DNA of 64,000 nucleotides from a virus. A program made the position numbers and the translations under genes. Location of the stretch: the IMG/VR virus record IMGVR_UViG_3300048924_000100, positions 150,199 through 214,198 of that record; one strand, given 5' to 3'. How positions within the stretch are numbered: position 1 is the first letter of the stretch; every line of letters begins with the position of its first letter. Below are positions 50,292 to 58,483 of this stretch, in pieces. The notes beneath the pieces are model-generated. The model was not told the DNA's origin and did not search any database. It was given only the letters and a program-made list of their open reading frames with translations.

Positions 50292-52258
50292 ATGTACCAA
50301 ACATCTACGAGATGATGAAAGCTCTCCAGGAAGAGATCACTCGCCTCAACACCGAGTTCCACCAGAATGACAAGGAATTGATTCCCAACGCTGAGTTCGA
50401 TCAGAAGCAGCTACGGTTTGATGAGCTGTGTGAACTCTATCCGGACGTTGCCAAAAGTCTGGTTACCGACAATGCCCCTGTTCCCATGGCGGCTCCTGTT
50501 GGTGGGCTAGAGCTTGTGGAATTCAAGGAACCCATGCTCAGCCTCAAAAAGGCCACGAGTATTGAAGCCTTGGATAAATGGCTGGGTAAGCTTCCACCGG
50601 ATGTTGTCGTTATCTGGGAGTTGAAGCTGGACGGGTTGGCGTTGGACCTGTTGTATGAGTTCCGTCAATTGGTACGTATGTGTACACGTCGGGATGGTTT
50701 GTTTGGTGAGGATGTTACTCACTCGATTAACCTGTTCAACAACATACCCCTGACGCTCCCTCCTGGCTACCCTGACGAGTTTTCTATTCGTGGTGAGGGG
50801 ATATTGCCGTTTGTTGCATTCGAGGCCTACAACGAGGCTGTAGAGAAGCCTATGGTTACTCCTCGTAATGCGGCAAGTGGTTGGGTACGTACCAGTCGTG
50901 GTAATCAGAATCCCGAAGCTGTGGGCAAACTACGTTTTATTGCGTACGGCTCCAGTAATCGATTCAGCGCCAAGACCTACATGGACCAGCGGAAGATGTT
51001 CCGGGAAGCCGGGTTTGAAGTGTCACCTGTTCTCTCCCTGGAAGATCTCAAGGGTGGTGAGCGTGATGATGTCTTGCCTACTGATGGTGTAGTGGGTAAG
51101 GTCAACAACTTCGAAACCCAGGAAGAACTGGGCGTAACCAACAAGTTCCCTAACTGGGGGATTGCTTACAAGTACCCGGATGAAGAGGTGGAGGCAGTTT
51201 ACGACCGTACTATCTGGAAAACAGGTAAGACCGGTCGAGTTAACCCAACCATCCTCTATCACCCTGTAAAGGTGGGCGGTGTAACCTGTAGTCGTGCAAG
51301 CATTGACAACTACCACCAGTTCATGGAGCTAGGACTGCGTGAGGACTCCACCCTGGCGGTTCGTCGTAACAACGATGTTATCCCACGGGTTCACCGTGTC
51401 ATTGATCCTGGAGCCGGTGAGCGGGTTAAAGCACCAGAAGAGTGTCCAAGCTGTGGTAGCAAGCTCCGGCTTAAAACCAGTGATGCAAGCGCCTTTCTAT
51501 ATTGCGACAACATTACCGGTTGCAAGAGTCAGTTGCTGAATCGTTGTTTGGCTTTTGTTAGCCGTGGATGTTTGGACATTGATGGTTTTGGTCCAGTGCT
51601 GCTGGCTGAGCTTATTGACCAAGGTGATGTCGAGTATCCGGCAGATATCCTGTTTCTGGATGCGGCTACGGTTAACGGTAACGTTTGGGAAAGCCTGAGT
51701 AATGTCTGGTTCACCCCGTTCCACAAAGCAATCCTGGCACTGGGGTTACCTGGTATCGATGTTATCCGAGCCAAGAAACTAGCAGTGGCCATGAATAAGG
51801 TTGGAACCGACCAAGGCTACCGCAATCCTGTTAGCTGGATTAACAGCGAAGTAGTTATCGAATGGCTGTCCAATAAAGACAACCTGAAGAAAATCCATGG
51901 CTTCGGTGCTAAGTTGGCAGACCCAATTGTGGCTGCCGTGAAGACTGATGCTTTCGTTAATAACTGTCGTCGGCTGTTCAAACGGATTGAAGTGACTTAC
52001 AAGGAGAATGTCACCGAACGGAAGATCTGTATCACTGGGGACGTGGGTCTTCCACGCGAAAGCTTAAAGGATCTCCTGGAACTGGCGGGTATTGAATTGG
52101 CGGATAGCTTCACCAAGGACTGCCAGTTACTTCTCGTGGGGGAGAAGCCAGGTGAAAAGAAACTGTTAAAAGCAACCGAGCTGGATATACCTATGGTAAC
52201 TATCGCCAGGGTTTCCAGTATTGAAGACTTGATCACACAGATCAATAACCATAGCTAA
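50288..52258 (+). CDS. ligA: NAD+-dependent DNA ligase (656 aa)
   Basis: Complete LigA layout: a helical N-domain (1-70), the adenylation domain with catalytic lysine in ELKLDG (Lys113) and SIRGE, an OB domain with LAVRRNNDVIPRV (357-369), a four-Cys zinc finger (386, 389, 406, 412), helix-hairpin-helix repeats (about 420-560) and a BRCT domain (about 575-656). It seals nicks in DNA using NAD+ and acts in phage replication or repair. The length is as in bacterial LigA. The N-terminal NAD-binding Ia domain is recognisable but diverged. It overlaps the upstream membrane gene by 4 bp. Confidence 0.92.
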   Translation: MNVPNIYEMMKALQEEITRLNTEFHQNDKELIPNAEFDQKQLRFDELCELYPDVAKSLVTDNAPVPMAAPVGGLELVEFKEPMLSLKKATSIEALDKWLGKLPPDVVVIWELKLDGLALDLLYEFRQLVRMCTRRDGLFGEDVTHSINLFNNIPLTLPPGYPDEFSIRGEGILPFVAFEAYNEAVEKPMVTPRNAASGWVRTSRGNQNPEAVGKLRFIAYGSSNRFSAKTYMDQRKMFREAGFEVSPVLSLEDLKGGERDDVLPTDGVVGKVNNFETQEELGVTNKFPNWGIAYKYPDEEVEAVYDRTIWKTGKTGRVNPTILYHPVKVGGVTCSRASIDNYHQFMELGLREDSTLAVRRNNDVIPRVHRVIDPGAGERVKAPEECPSCGSKLRLKTSDASAFLYCDNITGCKSQLLNRCLAFVSRGCLDIDGFGPVLLAELIDQGDVEYPADILFLDAATVNGNVWESLSNVWFTPFHKAILALGLPGIDVIRAKKLAVAMNKVGTDQGYRNPVSWINSEVVIEWLSNKDNLKKIHGFGAKLADPIVAAVKTDAFVNNCRRLFKRIEVTYKENVTERKICITGDVGLPRESLKDLLELAGIELADSFTKDCQLLLVGEKPGEKKLLKATELDIPMVTIARVSSIEDLITQINNHS

Positions 52259-52271
52259 GGGAAGCAAACTC

Positions 52272-53771
52272 ATGACCACCGCAACTGAAAAGAAAGCCAA
52301 TGCAACCGAACAACAAAGTGCTCTGTCCAAACTCGCTATTCCGCACGTCAATCCCAAGCAAGTGGACAAAGCGGTTAAAGCGCTTGAAAAAGTTGCCGAC
52401 AAAGGTAAAGCGGTTTCTGCTGATAAGCCTCAACCGGTAAAGATCGTTAACAGCAGTTTTTCCGGCACTAACGGCGCTAAAGTGAAACCTAAAGGCATGG
52501 GCCTGTCGCCATCGCACGGCAAAGTCCTTTCCGAAACCGTGGAAGAAGCTGTCGGCCGCATCAAGATGGATCCACCGCGGTTTGGACTGGCTAACGGACC
52601 ATGGGGTGGCTTGGAACTCAAGTACTACTCCAAGGAAGAGCTGGCCGCTATGAAGACTCCTTGGGTCATGGTCAAGGGTGTGTTGATCGAACCGAAGCAG
52701 ACAGGTATCAAGGAAGCCGGTCGCATCTCCACCGACTCCGGCCATACCTTCTGGCTGAACATGCCACGCGCTCTTTATCGCGAGAAAGAAGAACCACGCG
52801 TCTTCTCGCACTACGTGATCGAGTCGGACGGTATTACTGTGCAGCTGCTCCTCGACGAGAAGTCGTCTGTGCAGATCAACAGCTTCGACATCTATCGCGG
52901 TGGCTACCAGGCGATGGACATCAACCGTCATATGGTCAACCAAGCCGTTCTGACGAATACCGACAGCACCCACGATACCTTCCTGGGTGAAGTGATTCTG
53001 GAGAACCAGTCGACCAACAGTTGCGTGTTCAACAGTTCCACCGTCAGTTCGCAACCACGCTTTGATCAGCAGCAAGCACCTTGGGTGGTGCAGCGTAACC
53101 GCGAATCCCCTCGTCAGGTTTTGAAGTACTCGTCGCTCAGCCGTTCGTCGGTGTTCAACAGTGTGATCAGTGATTCGATCCAGCTGTTGGATACCACGAT
53201 TGACGACAGTAATATCAAAACCAACGAGGGCTTCTCTGCGGCTAACTCGCGTTTGAAGGAAGCTACCATCAAGGGTCACCGTGCACGCCTGAAGTTTGCG
53301 CAACTGGAAAAGACTTACATTCCTTCGACCGGTTCTATCCTCATCGTGAACACCATCATGAAGGACGAATCCCTGGGCGACAAACCGCTGTACGTCCCGA
53401 ACAAGTTCTGCACGCTGAAAGTTGACCTGCCGCATGATCATCTGTCCATGCGCCGTGAAACGCTGACGAAGGTTGGCATTACCGTTGGCTATCGTCAGCC
53501 GGTTGATATCGAGATCGACGCCACGATGGATGTGATCGACGCCAAGGTCCGCGAAGTACTGCGCGACTCCAGCTACCACAATCCGCTTGATCCTGACATG
53601 AAGGACCCGGTGGTTTCCAATCTGATCCATTACGTAGTGCAAGCGATTCGTTCGCGTCTGCGTGTGATCAAGATGCTGGACAGCGCTGTCCGTACGGCTC
53701 GTGTGGTAACCGGTGAAGCTTTCCGGGACGAGAGTGAGTACGGCGACTTCTCGTACCAGCGTCCGTTTTAA
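52272..53771 (+). CDS. Hypothetical protein with beta-helix-like core (499 aa)
   Basis: AAGGGAAG lies before the ATG. Residues 1-85 are Lys/Ala-rich and disordered. A mixed domain follows, then from about 235 to 365 a run of short strands with Ser/Asn turns (ENQSTNSCVFNSSTVSS, SLSRSSVFNSVISDSI, DSNIKT) like a right-handed beta-helix or pentapeptide-type stack. A helical C-terminus completes it. Codons are highly biased, suggesting abundance. It could be a virion protein despite lying among nucleic-acid enzymes. No family recognised. Confidence 0.6.
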   Translation: MTTATEKKANATEQQSALSKLAIPHVNPKQVDKAVKALEKVADKGKAVSADKPQPVKIVNSSFSGTNGAKVKPKGMGLSPSHGKVLSETVEEAVGRIKMDPPRFGLANGPWGGLELKYYSKEELAAMKTPWVMVKGVLIEPKQTGIKEAGRISTDSGHTFWLNMPRALYREKEEPRVFSHYVIESDGITVQLLLDEKSSVQINSFDIYRGGYQAMDINRHMVNQAVLTNTDSTHDTFLGEVILENQSTNSCVFNSSTVSSQPRFDQQQAPWVVQRNRESPRQVLKYSSLSRSSVFNSVISDSIQLLDTTIDDSNIKTNEGFSAANSRLKEATIKGHRARLKFAQLEKTYIPSTGSILIVNTIMKDESLGDKPLYVPNKFCTLKVDLPHDHLSMRRETLTKVGITVGYRQPVDIEIDATMDVIDAKVREVLRDSSYHNPLDPDMKDPVVSNLIHYVVQAIRSRLRVIKMLDSAVRTARVVTGEAFRDESEYGDFSYQRPF

Positions 53772-53782
53772 TCCCTAACCAT

Positions 53783-53811
53783 AACCCACCCTACTAACCA
53801 TGGGGTGGGTT
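53783..53811 (+). terminator. Hairpin between 52272 gene and RNase H gene
   Basis: 9-bp stem (53783-53791 with 53803-53811), 11-nt loop, followed by only a short T stretch. Partial terminator or mRNA processing element. Confidence 0.5.
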
Positions 53812-53824
53812 TAAGAGAATCGTT

Positions 53825-54307
53825 ATGAGCAAGAAAGAACCCCCTATTACCTACAAGGTGCATACGGACGGCAGTGCGCTGGGTAACCCAGGTCCTGGAG
53901 GTTATGGGATTGTAGCGAGATGCGGAGACGAGGTTGTCACACTCTCGAAAGGTTACAAGCGTACGACTAATAACCGTATGGAACTCTTGGGCGTAATTGT
54001 AGCCCTTGAGACAAACGCTAAGCCCGGTGTACTGTTTGAGATCACCACAGATTCCATGTACGTGATCAATGGCGCTACCAAGTGGATCAGCAGCTGGCAG
54101 CGTAGCAACTGGATCACCTGGAAGACCCAGGAGCCTGTGAAGAACAAAGACCTGTGGCAGCGGATCGCTCCTTTGCTTAAAGCCAACAAGGTTAAGTTCT
54201 TCTGGGTTAAAGGCCATACGGGCGTACCGGATAACGAGCTGGCAGACAAGCTGGCGGTAGAAGCGGCTAACAATCCAACTGAAGTCGACGAAGGCTTCCT
54301 GGGGTAA
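53825..54307 (+). CDS. rnhA: Ribonuclease HI (160 aa)
   Basis: All catalytic residues are visible: Asp15 (HTDGSALGNPGPGG), Glu53 (NNRMELLG), Asp76 (TTDSMYV), His131 and Asp141 (KGHTG...NELAD). The length matches bacterial RNase HI. It cleaves RNA in RNA-DNA hybrids, for example Okazaki primers or R-loops. It heads a compact operon with a DHH phosphodiesterase and a 2H phosphoesterase. Confidence 0.92.
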   Translation: MSKKEPPITYKVHTDGSALGNPGPGGYGIVARCGDEVVTLSKGYKRTTNNRMELLGVIVALETNAKPGVLFEITTDSMYVINGATKWISSWQRSNWITWKTQEPVKNKDLWQRIAPLLKANKVKFFWVKGHTGVPDNELADKLAVEAANNPTEVDEGFLG

Positions 54308-54311
54308 TCAA

Positions 54312-54593
54312 GTGTCTAACGCTAAATGCGCATTTAAATACGTCGTGTTCCTTAACGGCATCGTCACCCACTTCCGCAACATGACCCTCGGTCGCGGTAA
54401 CAGCAAGAGCATGACGCAAGTGGCTGAACATCGCTTCTCCCGTTGTATCCAGCGCATCGTGATTACAAAAATCGTGCCTGCTCCTTCCGAGCTGACGCCA
54501 GAAGTACTTTACGCCGGACGACTGGACATGGCGGTAGATGAGGCCATTGCTGATGGCAGCGCTCACAAGCTGTTCAGTAAGTACGCGCGCTAA
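54312..54593 (+). CDS. Small hypothetical protein, GTG start (93 aa)
   Basis: GTG at 54312 lies 4 bp after the RNase H stop with GGGG upstream. Basic N-terminal half (Arg/Lys/His), two Cys, helical C-terminal half; no membrane segment. It could bind nucleic acid given its charge. Placed between two nucleases in the operon. Function unknown. Confidence 0.5.
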   Translation: MSNAKCAFKYVVFLNGIVTHFRNMTLGRGNSKSMTQVAEHRFSRCIQRIVITKIVPAPSELTPEVLYAGRLDMAVDEAIADGSAHKLFSKYAR

Positions 54594-54623
54594 CAACAAC
54601 ATTCATTAGGGGGACGTGGGGCA

Positions 54624-55547
54624 ATGGCTTTGAAGACTGATACTGAGTTTAAACCTGTTCTGTGCATCTATCACAAAGACTGTCTGGACGGCATCGGTGC
54701 CGCATGGGTGGTGTGGCGCCATTTCAAGAACATGGGTATTGACATCGAGTTGGTGGCTGCTGCTTACAAAGACAAGCTGCCGGTCGTCGATGGCAAGGTG
54801 GTTTACGTAGTTGACTTCAGTTATCCGCGCGATGTCATGGTAGAACTGTTAGGGCGTGCGCATGACGTGGTGGTTCTGGATCACCATACCAGTGCCAAAA
54901 GAAACCTGGAAGGGCTCTTCGTTGTCGACGAGAGTCATTCTGGCGCCATGCTGGCCTGGAAGTATTTCAATAGCACTCCTCCACCAGAAGGTTTGCTGTA
55001 CGTTGAAGACCGAGACCTGTGGAAGTTCAAATACCCGAATACCAACAATTGGGTAACCGCAGCGTTCTCCTATCCGTTCAACGTTGAGCAGTTCGATGCA
55101 CTGATGAACAGCGACCCACTGGACCTCATCCACGAGGGCAAGATCCTGTTGCGTAAGCACCAGCAAGACACCGGTCGTGTAGCATTGAACGCCCGCATGA
55201 TGAAGTGCATGGGGTATACGGTACCCGTGGTAAACGCCAACATTTTCTTTGCGTCTGACCTGGGCGACATGCTCTCCAAGGATTACCCGTTCGCACTGAT
55301 CTACATGGATCTACCACACGGACGTAAGTACTCCATTCGCTGCCAGAAGAAGTGTATGGACGTTTCCAAGATCGCCGAATACTTTGGTGGTGGCGGTCAT
55401 GCTGACGCCTCGGGTTTCTCGATCCGTTATGACGACAAGCGTTTTGCCCGTAGTCATGAAGTGCTCGACTATTCGTTGCGCGACAAGATCATGGCTTATC
55501 TGAAGAACCCAATCGTCACGCTGAAGTTTCTACTAGGGAAGAAGTAA
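54624..55547 (+). CDS. DHH/DHHA1 phosphodiesterase, NrnB-like (307 aa)
   Basis: Motif I is YHKDCLDG (16-23), motif II is VVDFS (Asp64), motif III is LDHHTS (85-90) and motif IV is VEDRDLW (127-133). The C-terminal DHHA1 signature is GGGGHADASGF (about 258). These define a two-metal DHH phosphodiesterase. Known members degrade short oligonucleotides (nanoRNA), pAp, or linear products of cyclic dinucleotides. Encoded in the same operon as the 2H-type protein at 56021, which could feed it linear products. Precise substrate unknown. G-rich ribosome site before the ATG. Confidence 0.8.
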   Translation: MALKTDTEFKPVLCIYHKDCLDGIGAAWVVWRHFKNMGIDIELVAAAYKDKLPVVDGKVVYVVDFSYPRDVMVELLGRAHDVVVLDHHTSAKRNLEGLFVVDESHSGAMLAWKYFNSTPPPEGLLYVEDRDLWKFKYPNTNNWVTAAFSYPFNVEQFDALMNSDPLDLIHEGKILLRKHQQDTGRVALNARMMKCMGYTVPVVNANIFFASDLGDMLSKDYPFALIYMDLPHGRKYSIRCQKKCMDVSKIAEYFGGGGHADASGFSIRYDDKRFARSHEVLDYSLRDKIMAYLKNPIVTLKFLLGKK

Positions 55548-55835
55548 ATGCGGGCAGTCAAATTCTTTCGTTACGCTGGGATCTGGCGTTATAAAGAGAT
55601 CGGCAAGGATGTGGCGGACAAGGTAGATACGCGTGCCCTGGAAAGCATCCTGGGGGTCATGGGTGGTCCGTTGGTGTATGTTTGCCGTGACACTGGTAAG
55701 CCAGAGATGGAGAAGCTGCGCATCGAAGTGCGTAACGGGTTTGTCGTCCGCGCTTCTATGGCGGAACACGACAACGTACCTTTTGCTGAAGGTACCGAAG
55801 TCGAAGAGTTCTACATTCGACCATTGAGCAATTAA
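55548..55835 (+). CDS. Small hypothetical protein (95 aa)
   Basis: The ATG follows the DHH stop directly, with GGGAAG just upstream, so the two are translationally coupled. Small mixed alpha/beta protein ending in an acidic strand (GTEVEEFYIRPL). No known motif. Confidence 0.5.
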   Translation: MRAVKFFRYAGIWRYKEIGKDVADKVDTRALESILGVMGGPLVYVCRDTGKPEMEKLRIEVRNGFVVRASMAEHDNVPFAEGTEVEEFYIRPLSN

Positions 55836-55848
55836 AGAGATGCGACTC

Positions 55849-56016
55849 ATGGAAAGCGATAACCTGTTCTTTGTAGAAAGTGATCGTTACGGGTTCGGGT
55901 ACCTGATGGCCCCAGAGCGTTATGACGATATCCTCATCGCCACCGAGCGGCTGAAGACCCGTATCCAATCAGGCGCCACCCTGGTGCGTGTGGAAGTCAA
56001 ACGTACCAAGGGTTAA
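55849..56016 (+). CDS. Very small hypothetical protein (55 aa)
   Basis: ATG at 55849 with AAAGAG 9 nt upstream; an in-frame ATG at 55840 would put the ribosome site too close. The sequence begins MESDNLFFVESD, followed by a helix and a basic C-terminus (VEVKRTKG). It fills the gap between the 55548 and 56021 genes exactly, 4 bp before the next start, which supports it being real. Function unknown. Confidence 0.45.
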   Translation: MESDNLFFVESDRYGFGYLMAPERYDDILIATERLKTRIQSGATLVRVEVKRTKG

Positions 56017-56020
56017 GCAC

Positions 56021-56470
56021 ATGAAACCGGATTACAGTTACATCAGTGTGCAGCTTAAGTCAGAGATGCAGGCCGAGATCATTTCTACTCTGATCCTGGC
56101 GGGTATCTCTCCAGAAGCCAAACATGAACTACACGCCACCATGGTGTATGACGATCGCAGCATCGCAGCGCCGTTGTGCGACCTGGCGCCATCTTCCAAG
56201 GAATTCTCGGCGAACGTCATTGCCCTGGAAACTTTGGGGGACGGTCTGGTGTTCAAACTCACCAGCGTTGATATGCTGGAAGAGTTTCGCCGTTTAAAGG
56301 AAGCCGGGTATCAACACTCTTACGGCACGCCTTTGTTCCACATGTCGCTGAAGTATGACTTCGATAAGTATGACATCCTCGCGCTTAATCAGGCGTTTGC
56401 TAATTGGGGTGGTCGTACGCTGATCTTCAACAACGAGCAGTACGGTATCACGAAACCAAAGAAAACGTAA
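56021..56470 (+). CDS. 2H-family phosphoesterase, candidate anti-CBASS nuclease Acb1-like (149 aa)
   Basis: Two HxS/T motifs are present: ELHATMVYD (His38, Thr40) and FHMSLKYD (His107, Ser109), the signature of 2H phosphoesterases. The two histidines are 69 residues apart. The T4 anti-CBASS protein Acb1 (152 aa) is, from memory, built on the same H-x-T pair (His44, His113) with the same spacing. The flanking GYQHSYGTPLF before motif two also fits its E/Y-x-P-H context. Acb1 cuts cyclic oligonucleotide second messengers and so blinds CBASS immunity. Start at 56021 sits 4 bp after the previous stop. Alternatives: LigT/CPDase-like RNA phosphodiesterase. 2H membership is fairly firm, the anti-CBASS role is inferred. 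Confidence 0.6.
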   Translation: MKPDYSYISVQLKSEMQAEIISTLILAGISPEAKHELHATMVYDDRSIAAPLCDLAPSSKEFSANVIALETLGDGLVFKLTSVDMLEEFRRLKEAGYQHSYGTPLFHMSLKYDFDKYDILALNQAFANWGGRTLIFNNEQYGITKPKKT

Positions 56471-56477
56471 CTCGGTA

Positions 56478-56512
56478 CTACTCCTACTCCCTTTATCGGG
56501 GAGTAGGAGTAG
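56478..56512 (+). terminator. Rho-independent terminator closing the nuclease operon
   Basis: 14-bp perfect stem (56478-56491 with 56499-56512), followed after 7 bases by a T-rich tract. It ends the 53825-56470 operon. Confidence 0.85.
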
Positions 56513-56606
56513 GATACCTTTATTTTTTGCTTTTTGAGTTACAGCTTATTTCAGAACTACATCATCCGTGTGTATAAACAACATACTTCTTTTAGGAGTT
56601 ATCGAA

Positions 56607-56747
56607 ATGAGAACCGCGCTGTTCCTTATCGGGATGTTAAGCATTGTAACTTCCTGCGTAATGGTCGCGGGTCAGCTTGATACTTCCGACAACCTCAATA
56701 GCACTGAGTACATCACTCGGGGCATTATGCAAGCCATACAACGGTAA
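56607..56747 (+). CDS. Very small membrane or secreted peptide (46 aa)
   Basis: TAGGAG lies 8 nt before the ATG. Residues 2-24 are hydrophobic (ALFLIGMLSIVTSCVMVAG) and form a membrane helix or uncleaved signal; the Cys at 17 is not in a convincing lipobox. The C-terminal half is polar. It sits alone between the terminator at 56478 and the early promoter at 56781. Function unknown. Confidence 0.5.
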   Translation: MRTALFLIGMLSIVTSCVMVAGQLDTSDNLNSTEYITRGIMQAIQR

Positions 56748-56755
56748 TGTAGAAA

Positions 56756-56808
56756 TTTAAGATACAGTTGGTTTCACGTCTATATTACTTGTGTGATTAA
56801 TAATAAAG
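56756..56808 (+). promoter_or_regulatory. Early promoter with TATATTAC core (copy B)
   Basis: TATATTAC at 56781-56788. The surrounding block (TTTAAGATACAGTT, TCACGTC before the core; TTG-GTGATTAA after it) is almost identical to 20554-20608. It lies 70 bp before the glycine-zipper protein gene at 56858. Confidence 0.75.
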
Positions 56809-56857
56809 ATTATTCGTATCTAAGAATAGTCTAACCCAATTTAACAGGAGCACCGCT

Positions 56858-58006
56858 ATGAATACCAAGAACCAAGAAGTTGCCAACATCGCTTCCATGA
56901 TGGTAGCGGTCATCACCCAACTTCGTACTGATGGCGCACCGGAGCCGATTCAATTGGCTTATGCTAAAACGGTGATGATGGATCAGGAACAGGTCAATAC
57001 TCGTGACCGCCAGCCTGTGCTTCAACTGGTGAACAACCAGCTCGGTACCAAATGGTCTTTCAACCAGATCAAGAAAGCCGAGAACTTCGTCCAGAACAAT
57101 GAACCAATCAAGGTTCAAGAACTGAACGGTACTGCACAGGTCAATGTCTCCGGCCAACCTGCTGAAGCCACTTTCGTTGAGAAGGCTCCTCAGGTTGATG
57201 GCCACGTGCACCTGCAACAAACCAACAACGCAGAAACCACTGCGCCTGACCAAGCCGGTCAAACTTCTTCTATCAACTCCACTGCAAACGAACAGGAAAA
57301 CGACACCATGAACGCACAAGTAAACGCTACCTCCAACATCGCTGAAAACGTTAAAGCCTTCGCACTGGCCATGTCCCTGGTCGGCCGCAACACCGCTGAA
57401 CAACGCGCCGAAGCCTGGACCGCGTTCATTGCTACCTCGCCTGAACAAGCTGCTCTGTGGGCTCTGTTCTCGGCAACTGCTGACGCCACCAAGTCGTTCG
57501 ACGAGAACTTCGTCACGTTCAGCGAAGGCCTGGGCGAAGAAGAAGGCAAGACTCTGGTCACCAACTTCATGCGCTGGTCTGCAGCTAACCAGCCAAAAGG
57601 TGATGCTCACTACTCCGACAAGTCGCGTTACAGCCTGATGGGCGATCGTGACGAAGGCATTCGTACCAGCTGGATCGCAGTAGGCTCCGCAGTGATCGGC
57701 GGTGGTATGGAAGCATTCGCCCGTGGTGGTCTGAACGTCGGTTCGGCGGTCGGTACCGTAGTGGGTGGTGTTGCTGCATTCTTCGCTGGTGAGCAGGTTG
57801 ACCAGCACGTAGAGAGCCAGTTCGGTCGCTACGTAGTCGGCGGCATGATCGGTCTGGGCCTGGGTGGTGCTGGTGCGGCCCTGGGTCGTAGCGTCCTGCC
57901 TGGTAACCCACTGCTCGAAATGAACAACAACGTCGCTGCTGCACCGGCTCGTATCGAAGCTCAGCCTACCGCGCCACAAGGCTCGCTCGGCTTCTTCGGC
58001 ATGTAA
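56858..58006 (+). CDS. Early two-domain protein with C-terminal glycine-zipper membrane region (382 aa)
   Basis: Residues 1-80 form a small helical domain. A Thr/Asn/Gln-rich linker (about 95-148) follows, then a second helical domain starting at an internal Met (151). From about 270 to 345 Gly/Ala-rich zippers (VGSAVIGGGMEAFARGG, GSAVGTVVGGVAAFFAG, VVGGMIGLGLGGAGAALG) predict membrane insertion and oligomerisation. Codon bias rises sharply after residue 150, and AGGA lies 10 nt before the internal ATG (57308), so a shorter 232-aa product may also be made. It stands alone behind an early promoter. Function unknown; a membrane effector made at infection onset is plausible. Confidence 0.6.
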   Translation: MNTKNQEVANIASMMVAVITQLRTDGAPEPIQLAYAKTVMMDQEQVNTRDRQPVLQLVNNQLGTKWSFNQIKKAENFVQNNEPIKVQELNGTAQVNVSGQPAEATFVEKAPQVDGHVHLQQTNNAETTAPDQAGQTSSINSTANEQENDTMNAQVNATSNIAENVKAFALAMSLVGRNTAEQRAEAWTAFIATSPEQAALWALFSATADATKSFDENFVTFSEGLGEEEGKTLVTNFMRWSAANQPKGDAHYSDKSRYSLMGDRDEGIRTSWIAVGSAVIGGGMEAFARGGLNVGSAVGTVVGGVAAFFAGEQVDQHVESQFGRYVVGGMIGLGLGGAGAALGRSVLPGNPLLEMNNNVAAAPARIEAQPTAPQGSLGFFGM

Positions 58007-58019
58007 CTCGCCGTAGCTG

Positions 58020-58044
58020 TAAAGGGGATCGAAAGGTCCCCTTA
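58020..58044 (+). terminator. Rho-independent terminator
   Basis: 9-bp stem (58020-58028 with 58036/37-58044) with a GAAA-containing loop, followed by TTTTTT. Confidence 0.8.
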
Positions 58045-58108
58045 TTTTTTATTAACACCCAACCCTTTTGTAACACACCCCATTAACTCATTTTGAAGGA
58101 ACAAAATC

Positions 58109-58426
58109 ATGACTGAAGAATTCAAAGTCCGCGACAAAGTAATCGTGGCAAACGAAGAAAATGCTAACGCCAACCGTGTGGTTGAGTTGGTTGCTTACGT
58201 ACACCCTGGCAACACCGTGCACCACTTCGACGGTTACTTTACCGCTGATGTGGAAGGTGGCTGGATTGTTACTGCGCAAGACCTGGTTCGCAAGACCAAC
58301 TTCCGCGGGGAGATCATCAGCGACTTCGCTTTGGTGAAGCCATCTGAAATCCGTGAACTTGGTGCCGAGGAGGTTGCTTTCCTCCCAAAGCCCAAGGTGA
58401 ATAACCGTTACATGGTAGCAGCCTAA
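58109..58426 (+). CDS. Small beta-barrel-like protein (105 aa)
   Basis: GAAGGAAC lies before the ATG. All-beta sequence starting with a VRDKVIV strand and a central GGWIVTAQDLV segment that recurs as DGWIVSGDDLW in the protein at 58743; together with strand spacing this suggests an SH3-like small barrel. Expressed singly, with biased codons. Function unknown. Confidence 0.55.
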   Translation: MTEEFKVRDKVIVANEENANANRVVELVAYVHPGNTVHHFDGYFTADVEGGWIVTAQDLVRKTNFRGEIISDFALVKPSEIRELGAEEVAFLPKPKVNNRYMVAA

Positions 58427-58483
58427 CATTGTTTTACTGCTGAACCTATCTTATCCCTTACCCGCAATAAAAGGATTTATACA

